NCBI GenBank assembly: GCA_023150055.1
Contig: JAKLLP010000046.1
Coordinates: 1 to 10,249, forward strand
DNA: 10,249 nucleotides
Origin: Gammaproteobacteria bacterium
Lineage (GTDB): Bacteria > Pseudomonadota > Gammaproteobacteria > Steroidobacterales > GCA-2729495
Reading direction: 5' to 3'
Positions 1-5,542 of the stretch are shown piece after piece (positions within the stretch are counted from its first letter, which is position 1; each line of letters opens with the position of its first letter). The translations under genes were made by a program, and so were the position numbers. The notes under the pieces were generated by a model, which was given only the letters and a program-made list of their open reading frames with translations, did no database searches and had not been told where the DNA came from.

Positions 1-1436
1 GCCTGGACCTCGGCGGCCCGCGCCGCATCCTTCGCGAGCGCCCAGGGCTTGCGCTCGTCGATGTACTGGTTGGCGCGATCGGCGAGCCGCATGATCTCGC
101 GCATGGCACGGGCATACTCCCGCGCCTCGTAGCACTCCGCGATATGCCCGGCCGCAGCGGCGAATTCCTCGTGCAGTTCGGGCGCGCACGGCCTGGCGGC
201 GAGTTCGCCGCCGAACTGCCGGCTGATGAATACCGCGCAGCGGCTGGCGATATTGGCGAACTTGCCGACGAGGTCGGAGTTGATGCGGGCCACGAAGTCA
301 TCGAGGTTGAGATCGATGTCCTCGGTGCCCGGGCCGAGCTTGAAAGCGTAGTAGTAGCGCAGGTGCTCGGGGTTGAGGTGCTCGAGGTACTCGGCGGCCG
401 CAATGAAGGTGCCGCGCGACTTCGACATCTTCTGCCCGTTCACGGTCAGAAAGCCGTGCACGAACACCCCGGTCGGCTTGCGATAGCCGGCGCCGTCGAG
501 GAGCGCCGGCCAGAACAGCGTGTGGAAGTAGGCGATGTCCTTGCCGATGAAGTGATACAGTTCAGTTGCGCTCTTCTCATTCCAGAAGTGTTCAAAAACA
601 TGTACTTGCTGTTCTTTTCTCGCGTTATTGACGAGATTGAGATGGCTCGCCATGTAGCCGACCGGTGCATCCAGCCAGACGTAGAAGTACTTGTCCTTCG
701 CACCGGGGATCTCGAACCCGAAATAAGGCGCATCGCGGGATATGTCCCAGTCCTTCAGCCCCGCCGCGAACCACTCCTCGAGCTTGCGGGTCACGCTCGG
801 GTCGAGATGCCCGGCGCCGATCCAGCGCCGCAGCGAATCGCCGAAGAGGCCGAGCTTGAAGAACAGGTGCTCGGACTCCTTCTGCACCGGGCGGCTGCCG
901 CTCACCACCGAGCGCGCATCGAGCAGGTCGGCCGGCGTGTAGGTCGCGCCGCAGGCCTCGCAGCTGTCGCCGTACTGGTCCGCGGCGCCGCACACCGGGC
1001 AGGTGCCGCGGATGAAGCGGTCGGGCAGGAACATCCGCGCCTCGTCGTCGTAGGCCTGGCGGATGCTGCGCCACTCGACCAGGCCTTTCTCGCGCAACCG
1101 CTGGTAGATCCCCTCGACGAGCTGGCGGTTCTCCGCGGAGTGGGTGGTGTAATAGTTGTCGAACTCGATGTGGAAGCGATTGAAATCACGCAGGTGCTCG
1201 GCGCGGAACCGCTCCACCAGCGCTTCCGGGCTCACCCCGAGTTCGCGGGCCTTGAGCATGATGGGCGTGCCGTGGGCGTCGCTCGCGCAGAGATAGAGGC
1301 AGCGCGCCCCGGTGAGCCGCTGGAAACGCACCCAGATATCGGTCTGGATGTACTCGACCAGGTGCCCGATGTGAATCGGCCCGTTCGCGTAGGGCAGGGC
1401 GCTGGTCACGAGGATATCGCGGCGGGATGCTGGCAT
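1..1436 (-). CDS. metG: Methionyl-tRNA synthetase (MetG), 5' part; gene continues past the left edge
   Basis: Class I aminoacyl-tRNA synthetase that activates methionine with ATP and charges tRNA-Met in the cytoplasm. Codons can be read without a stop from the ATG at 1436 to the window edge, giving 478 residues; the rest of the catalytic core end, anticodon-binding domain and any C-terminal dimerisation domain lie outside. The N-terminus has the Rossmann signature with HIGH at residues 22-25. A zinc knuckle of two CxxC pairs is at C146, C149, C159 and C162. The second ATP-binding signature KMSKS is at residues 336-340 (bases 417-431). All are at the spacing of E. coli MetG. The gene diverges from the sulfotransferase gene. 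A stretch of about 35 residues (262-296) is coded by unusually AT-rich DNA (see findings), but the frame is intact and the following ELYHFIGKD block is conserved. Identity is certain; only the 3' end is unseen. Confidence 0.97.
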   Translation of the reverse strand, partial: MPASRRDILVTSALPYANGPIHIGHLVEYIQTDIWVRFQRLTGARCLYLCASDAHGTPIMLKARELGVSPEALVERFRAEHLRDFNRFHIEFDNYYTTHSAENRQLVEGIYQRLREKGLVEWRSIRQAYDDEARMFLPDRFIRGTCPVCGAADQYGDSCEACGATYTPADLLDARSVVSGSRPVQKESEHLFFKLGLFGDSLRRWIGAGHLDPSVTRKLEEWFAAGLKDWDISRDAPYFGFEIPGAKDKYFYVWLDAPVGYMASHLNLVNNARKEQQVHVFEHFWNEKSATELYHFIGKDIAYFHTLFWPALLDGAGYRKPTGVFVHGFLTVNGQKMSKSRGTFIAAAEYLEHLNPEHLRYYYAFKLGPGTEDIDLNLDDFVARINSDLVGKFANIASRCAVFISRQFGGELAARPCAPELHEEFAAAAGHIAECYEAREYARAMREIMRLADRANQYIDERKPWALAKDAARAAEVQ

Positions 1437-1474
1437 GGGGTCGAGCTGTGGCCGGGCCTGGGAACGGAGCGCGT

Positions 1475-1483
1475 ATGCTAGCA
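1475..1483 (-). promoter_or_regulatory. metG: Candidate extended -10 promoter element for metG
   Basis: Read on the minus strand this is TG-C-TAGCAT, an extended -10 form (TGnTAtaaT, 4 of 6 in the hexamer). It lies about 39 bases upstream of the metG ATG, which would give a leader of roughly 30 bases. No good -35 hexamer is found at 16-18 bases upstream. It stands in a locally AT-richer strip of an otherwise very GC-rich 190-base divergent spacer (1437-1626). Assigned by eye only. Confidence 0.25.
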
Positions 1484-1626
1484 AAAAGAGCTTGCCAGCC
1501 GTCGCGCCCGGCGGAGAGCATCCGTCGTCCTGCCGCTGGCCGCTCGTCGCAGCCCTGGGGCCGGTAAACTGGACGTGCCGGCGCGACCGCGGCTGCCGCG
1601 GTAGCCCCTGGCGAGGTTCGAAACGC

Positions 1627-2412
1627 ATGGATGACCCTGGATACAAGACGGTCTGGATCAGCACGCCGCCGCGGACGGGGTCGACGTGGCTCTTCAATGT
1701 CACCCGGGAAATTCTGCGTCGTGCCGGCCGCGTGGTCCTGCCGCAACGCGTGCCACAGGAACGCGAGGACATGTTCGAGCTCGCCCGGCGCGAGGCCTGG
1801 ACCGACACCGATCCCGCCCGGATCTGGGTGCTCAAGGTGCACGGCACGCTCTTCCGGCCCGACCTGCCGCGTTCGAAGATCATCACCAGTCTGCGCGACC
1901 CCCGCGACGTGCTGGTGTCGTTCCGCCGCTTCATGAACACGAGTTTCGAGCACGCACTGCGGATCAGCGAGGAGATCCGGAAGTACCCGGAGGCCTATCG
2001 GGACTTTCCGCCCGGTATGGTGATGAGCGTGGACTACGAGGACATCAAGACCCACCCACGGCGGCTGCTGCGCGAGATCGGCGAGTTCCTCGGTGTCGGT
2101 CTCGCCGTCGGGGCCGAGGCTGATATCGCCGCGGCGTACTCGCGACAGCGCGTGCGGCAGATGACGGAGCAGACCACCGCGGACGTAATGATCCGCCTGC
2201 GGGAGAACGCCGTCGTCGCCCGGGACGAGGTGGTGCTGCGGGACGGAGCGCAGGTCGAGCGCGTCTACGATCCCGCCACCGCCTTCCAGACCGGCCACGT
2301 CTCCGATTACCGTGACGGTGACTGGCGCCGGCTGCTCACCGACGAGGAGAAGCGGCAGATCGCCGAGAGCTTTGGTGACTGGTTCGAGCGCAATGGGTTT
2401 CCCGCCGACTAG
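1627..2412 (+). CDS. Sulfotransferase domain protein (PAPS-dependent)
   Basis: A 261-residue cytosolic-type sulfotransferase that should move a sulfuryl group from PAPS to an acceptor that the sequence does not reveal. The 5'-phosphosulfate-binding loop is [10 protein letters not shown] at residues 13-22, only a dozen residues from the start. LKVH at 69-72 matches the region of the catalytic His in SULT-type enzymes (His72 is the candidate base). [12 protein letters not shown] at 88-99 is the 3'-phosphate-binding site, with R90 and S98 as the expected contacts. Near the C-terminus [11 protein letters not shown] resembles the family's GxxGDW segment. The frame is open further upstream, but the ATG at 1627 is chosen because it puts the PSB loop at the family-typical position and has GAGG at 1613-1616, 10 bases before. 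No signal peptide or membrane segment is seen. The next gene starts 153 bases downstream on the same strand. The family is sure; the substrate is unknown. Confidence 0.9.
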   Translation: MDDPGYKTVWISTPPRTGSTWLFNVTREILRRAGRVVLPQRVPQEREDMFELARREAWTDTDPARIWVLKVHGTLFRPDLPRSKIITSLRDPRDVLVSFRRFMNTSFEHALRISEEIRKYPEAYRDFPPGMVMSVDYEDIKTHPRRLLREIGEFLGVGLAVGAEADIAAAYSRQRVRQMTEQTTADVMIRLRENAVVARDEVVLRDGAQVERVYDPATAFQTGHVSDYRDGDWRRLLTDEEKRQIAESFGDWFERNGFPAD

Positions 2413-2434
2413 TGTGGCGTCCCGCAAGTACATT

Positions 2435-2477
2435 GGCGGTCTGCGATGGGCGGACCGCCCGGAGGCGGGGGTCTCCG
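2435..2477 (+). terminator. Two adjacent stem-loops after the sulfotransferase gene (possible terminator)
   Basis: A perfect 7-bp stem GGCGGTC (2435-2441) / GACCGCC (2453-2459) with an 11-base loop is followed at once by a 5-bp stem CGGAG (2460-2464) / CTCCG (2473-2477). The pair starts 23 bases after the sulfotransferase stop and lies about 90 bases before the SDR start. There is no T-run on either strand, so this is not a canonical intrinsic terminator; it may stabilise a 3' end or be chance pairing in GC-rich DNA. Confidence 0.25.
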
Positions 2478-2565
2478 CCGTCGCTCCCGGGCCGCAGCGC
2501 TTTGCACGACTTGCCGCCCCGTCGATGTGCGTTCAACCAGGAAAACTGATGAGGGGAGAGACAGC

Positions 2566-3357
2566 ATGAGAATCCTGAATATCGCCGCGGCATTGCTCGT
2601 GGCGGCGACGATGGTGGCCCCGGTTTCCGCGGCGCAGGAGACGAGTCAGCGCACCGTTCTCGTCACCGGCGCCAACCGCGGCATCGGTCTGGAGTTCGTG
2701 CGGCAGTACGCCGGCAAGGGTTATCGCGTCATAGCCGCCTGTCGCAAACCGGCCGACGCAGAGGCGTTGAACGGGCTCGCGAAGGACAACCCCTCGATCC
2801 TGGTCGAGCAGCTCGATCTGGAGGACCTCGCGGGCATCGATGCGCTCGCCGGGAAGTACGCGGGGCAGCCGATCGACGTGGTCATCAACAATGCCGCCCT
2901 CATGCGCGGGCCGGACAAGGGGCAGTCTTTCGGCAGCATCGACTACGCGATGTTCGACGAGTTCTTCCACACCAACGTGCGCGGTCCGCTCAAGGTCGCC
3001 GAGGCCTTCTGGCCGCATGCGAAGGCGAGCGGCGAGAAGATGGTGGTGCTGCTGACCACCGGGCAGGGCGCCCGCGGTATCCCGGTCCCGGGCTTCGCCT
3101 ATTACAAGAGCAGCAAGGCCGCGATCGACAACCTGTATATGGACATCGGCAGGCACGGCAAAAAGGACGGCGTGCGGGTCCTCACGCTGATTCCCGGCCG
3201 GGTCGCCACCCACGGCGAGCGGCAGACGCCGGGCATGGTGCCGGTGGAGGAAAGCGTGCGCGGCATGATCGCGGTGATGGAGGGGGCGACGCTCGAGCAG
3301 AACGGGCGCTCGTACCTGTGGAACGGCGAGGAGTCGCTCGGCCTGCCGAGGCCCTAA
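2566..3357 (+). CDS. Short-chain dehydrogenase/reductase with an N-terminal signal peptide
   Basis: A 263-residue SDR-family NAD(P)-dependent oxidoreductase. The Rossmann glycine motif is TGANRGIG at residues 34-41. NNA is at 108-110, the structural Asn of the catalytic tetrad is N137, and YKSSK gives catalytic Y180 and K184. Where classical members have an active-site Ser before the YxxxK motif, this one shows TTG (T164, T165). The layout with a long gap before YxxxK recalls the C-factor/sniffer-like SDR group. Residues 1-22 look like a Sec signal peptide: short basic start, hydrophobic core LNIAAALLVAATMVAPV, then VSA before AQE. The ATG at 2566 is preferred over upstream in-frame starts because GAGGGGAG lies 6-15 bases before it and because the signal peptide begins there. 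The substrate is unknown. The stop codon overlaps that of the convergent pilT gene. Confidence 0.9.
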   Translation: MRILNIAAALLVAATMVAPVSAAQETSQRTVLVTGANRGIGLEFVRQYAGKGYRVIAACRKPADAEALNGLAKDNPSILVEQLDLEDLAGIDALAGKYAGQPIDVVINNAALMRGPDKGQSFGSIDYAMFDEFFHTNVRGPLKVAEAFWPHAKASGEKMVVLLTTGQGARGIPVPGFAYYKSSKAAIDNLYMDIGRHGKKDGVRVLTLIPGRVATHGERQTPGMVPVEESVRGMIAVMEGATLEQNGRSYLWNGEESLGLPRP

Positions 3358-4451
3358 TCGAGGTTCCGGAAGTCCTCGAATTTCTTCTTGTCGAGTGCGG
3401 CCTCGAAGGCGGAGCGGCCGCTGATGATGCCTTTGTCGAGCAGCTCGCGCAGCGAGCTGTCCATGGTCTTCATGCCGGACTGCCGGCCGCCCTGCATGGC
3501 GTTTTCGAGCTGGTCGAGCTTGCCCTGGCGGATGAGGTTGGCCACCGCGGGGGTGTTGACCATGATTTCCAGCGCGGCGACCAGTCCCTGTTCCCCCTTG
3601 CGCGGCACGAGCTGCTGGGAGATCACGCCGCGCAGCGAGGTCGAGAGCATGGTCCTCACGTGCGACTGCTTGTCGGTCGGGAAGGAATTGACGATGCGGT
3701 CCACCGTCTGGGCCGCGCCGTTGGTGTGCAGCGTGCCCATCACCAGGATGCCCATTTCGGCGGCCGTGACCGCGATGCTGATCGTCTCGAGGTCGCGCAT
3801 TTCGCCGACCAGGATGACGTCGGGGTCCTCGCGCAGGGCGGAAGTGAGCGCCGCGGCGAAGCTCGGCGTGTGGTGGCCCACCTCGCGCTGGCTGATGAGG
3901 CACTTCTTGCGCGCGTGCACGAACTCGATCGGGTCTTCGATGGTGACGATGTGGCCGGGCGTGCGGTTGTTGATCTCGTCGATGATCGCGGCGAGCGTGG
4001 TGGACTTGCCCGAGCCGGTCTTGCCGGTGACGAGGATCATGCCCTGCGGCTGACGCGCGAGGTTCGAGAGCACCGAGGGGAGATCCAGTTCGCGCAGCGT
4101 CTTCGCCTGTGAAGGAATGGAGCGGAACACCGCGCCCATGCCGCCGAGATGGCGGAACACGTTCACCCGGAACCGGGCGATGCCGGGGACGGCATAGGCG
4201 AAATCGGTCGAGTCGCGCTTCTCGAAATCCGCGCGCGCGGCCGCGGACATGATCGGCCGCAGCAGTTCCTCCGCGCGGGCGGCGGCCAGTGGCTGGTCCT
4301 CGATCGCCTGCAGCTCGCCGTAGCGGCGCATCCGCGGCGGCTGTCCGGCAATGAAGTGCAGGTCCGAGCCGCGCTCGGCGGCGACCTTCTTCAGGTACTC
4401 GTCGATGGCATGGGCCACCGCGGCGGTTCCGGTCGGGTCAGGCTGGGGCAT
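3354..4451 (-). CDS. pilT: PilT-family twitching motility ATPase (last gene of the kinase-pil operon)
   Basis: A 365-residue hexameric-type secretion ATPase of the PilT/PilU family, which powers retraction of type IV pili from the cytoplasmic side of the inner membrane. The N-terminal PAS-like domain carries GSDLHFIAGQPP (28-39) and IARFRVNVFR (91-100). The RecA-like domain has Walker A GKTGSGKST (143-151), Asp box TIEDPIEF (170-177), Walker B DPDVILVGEMRD (209-220, Glu217) and His box GTLHTNGA (239-246, His242). It follows PilT more closely than PilU: PilU has APDVILIGEIR-like Walker B, which is absent here. Length is slightly above P. aeruginosa PilT (344). The AIRNLIRE motif needed for retraction by classical PilT reads AVANLIRQ at 302-309. 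Its ATG lies inside the end of the upstream pilT-like gene (14-base overlap), so translation is probably coupled. The PilT family is sure; whether it is the main retraction motor cannot be told here. Confidence 0.9.
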   Translation of the reverse strand: MPQPDPTGTAAVAHAIDEYLKKVAAERGSDLHFIAGQPPRMRRYGELQAIEDQPLAAARAEELLRPIMSAAARADFEKRDSTDFAYAVPGIARFRVNVFRHLGGMGAVFRSIPSQAKTLRELDLPSVLSNLARQPQGMILVTGKTGSGKSTTLAAIIDEINNRTPGHIVTIEDPIEFVHARKKCLISQREVGHHTPSFAAALTSALREDPDVILVGEMRDLETISIAVTAAEMGILVMGTLHTNGAAQTVDRIVNSFPTDKQSHVRTMLSTSLRGVISQQLVPRKGEQGLVAALEIMVNTPAVANLIRQGKLDQLENAMQGGRQSGMKTMDSSLRELLDKGIISGRSAFEAALDKKKFEDFRNLD

Positions 4452-5529
4452 CGATCTTCGGCAGCACGCCGGTGTCGGTGACGAAACGGGTGAACAGCGC
4501 CTTGTCGGTCGCGTAACGGAAGGCGTCGTCGGGGTCGACCTCCTTGCGCTGGATGGCGTCGAGCAGGGCCTGGTCCATCATCTGCATGCCCTGGTCGCGG
4601 CCGGTCTGCAGCTGCGAGGGAATCTGGTGGGTCTGGTCCGTCATGACGAGCTTGGCGATGGCGCGCGTCATCACCATGATTTCCACCACGGCGCGGCGGC
4701 CGCGCCCGTCCGGCGTCTTGACCAGCGCCTGCGTGATCACGGCGAGCAGGCTCTGCGAGAGGAAGCTCTTGGTCTGCTCGCGCATCTCCCCCGGCAGGGC
4801 GTCGATGACCCGGTCGATGGTCTTCACGGCGCCGGTCGTGTGCAGCGTGCCGAGCACCAGGTGGCCGGTCTCCGCGGCGGTCATCGCCATCGAGATGGTC
4901 TCTGCATCGCGCATCTCGCCGACGAGGATGACGTCGGGGTCCTCGCGCAGCGCCGCGCGGATGCCCTCGGCGAAGCTCGGCAGGTGGGTGCCCAGTTCCC
5001 GCTGGATGACCTGCGAGCGCTTGCTGCGGTGGACGAACTCGATCGGGTCCTCGAGGCTGATGATGTTGAGGTTCTTGGTCGCGTTCAGGTAATCGATCAT
5101 GGCGGCGAGCGTCGTCGACTTGCCGGTGCCCGTCGAGCCCGTGACCAGGATCATCCCCTGGTGGTAGTCGCACAGCGACTGCACGACCTTCGGCAGGTGC
5201 AGCTTGTCGAGCCGCGGGATGTCGCCGGGGATGAAGCGGAAGGTGGCGCCGACCCCGGTCTCCTTGCGGAAGACATTCACGCGAAACCGTCCGCCGTCCT
5301 CCGAAACATAGGAAAAGTCGACGTCGCGGCCGCTGCCGAAACGCTCCTTCTGCCCCGGCGTGAGGATCTCGCTCACGTAGCTTTCCAGCTCCGCCGCGCC
5401 GAGGTCACGGAACTTGATCGGCATCAGGTCGCCGTGCAGGCGCAGCATCGGCGGCACGCCCACGGCGAGGTGCACGTCGGAACAGCCCTGGGCGAGCCCG
5501 AGCTTCAGGAAGGCGTCTATGCGGGGCAT
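4438..5529 (-). CDS. Second PilT/PilU-family ATPase (paralogue)
   Basis: A 363-residue PilT-family motor ATPase, clearly different from its neighbour. It has GCSDVHLAVGVPP (15-27) and GRFRVNVFRK (80-89) in the N-terminal domain. The ATPase domain has Walker A GSTGTGKST (131-139), Asp box SLEDPIEF (158-165), Walker B DPDVILVGEMRD (197-208, Glu205) and His box GTLHTTGA (227-234, His230). The place of AIRNLIRE is taken by AIAKLVMT (290-297). The C-terminal tail with DPDDAFRYATDKALF (332-346) is unlike Pseudomonas PilT. The frame is open upstream to 5634, but that part overlaps the kinase gene, and the family's N-terminus fits the ATG at 5529. That start is 13 bases after the kinase stop and lacks a purine-rich ribosome site, hinting at coupling to kinase translation. 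It may be a second retraction motor or an accessory subunit that mixes with the other one. Family assignment is firm; exact role is not. Confidence 0.88.
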   Translation of the reverse strand: MPRIDAFLKLGLAQGCSDVHLAVGVPPMLRLHGDLMPIKFRDLGAAELESYVSEILTPGQKERFGSGRDVDFSYVSEDGGRFRVNVFRKETGVGATFRFIPGDIPRLDKLHLPKVVQSLCDYHQGMILVTGSTGTGKSTTLAAMIDYLNATKNLNIISLEDPIEFVHRSKRSQVIQRELGTHLPSFAEGIRAALREDPDVILVGEMRDAETISMAMTAAETGHLVLGTLHTTGAVKTIDRVIDALPGEMREQTKSFLSQSLLAVITQALVKTPDGRGRRAVVEIMVMTRAIAKLVMTDQTHQIPSQLQTGRDQGMQMMDQALLDAIQRKEVDPDDAFRYATDKALFTRFVTDTGVLPKIDAPA

Positions 5530-5542
5530 GGGGAGGAGCGGC

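Noticed and set aside
1435..1626. In-frame N-terminal extension of the sulfotransferase from ATG 1435
   Set aside because: The extra 64 residues are not sulfotransferase-like, would overlap the metG start, and the internal ATG 1627 has a ribosome site and fits the family N-terminus.
1186..2433. A 415-codon minus-strand frame opposite the sulfotransferase and the start of metG
   Set aside because: It is antisense to the PAPS-binding motifs and covers the metG start in another frame; no domain is seen.
2446..2565. In-frame N-terminal extension of the SDR from ATG 2446
   Set aside because: It would bury the signal peptide and the GAGGGGAG ribosome site and encodes low-complexity Gly/Arg sequence.
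2533..3903. A 456-codon minus-strand frame across the SDR gene and the end of pilT
   Set aside because: It overlaps real genes on both strands and its translation (Pro/Arg/His-rich) is a frame shadow; SDR and PilT motifs lie in other frames.
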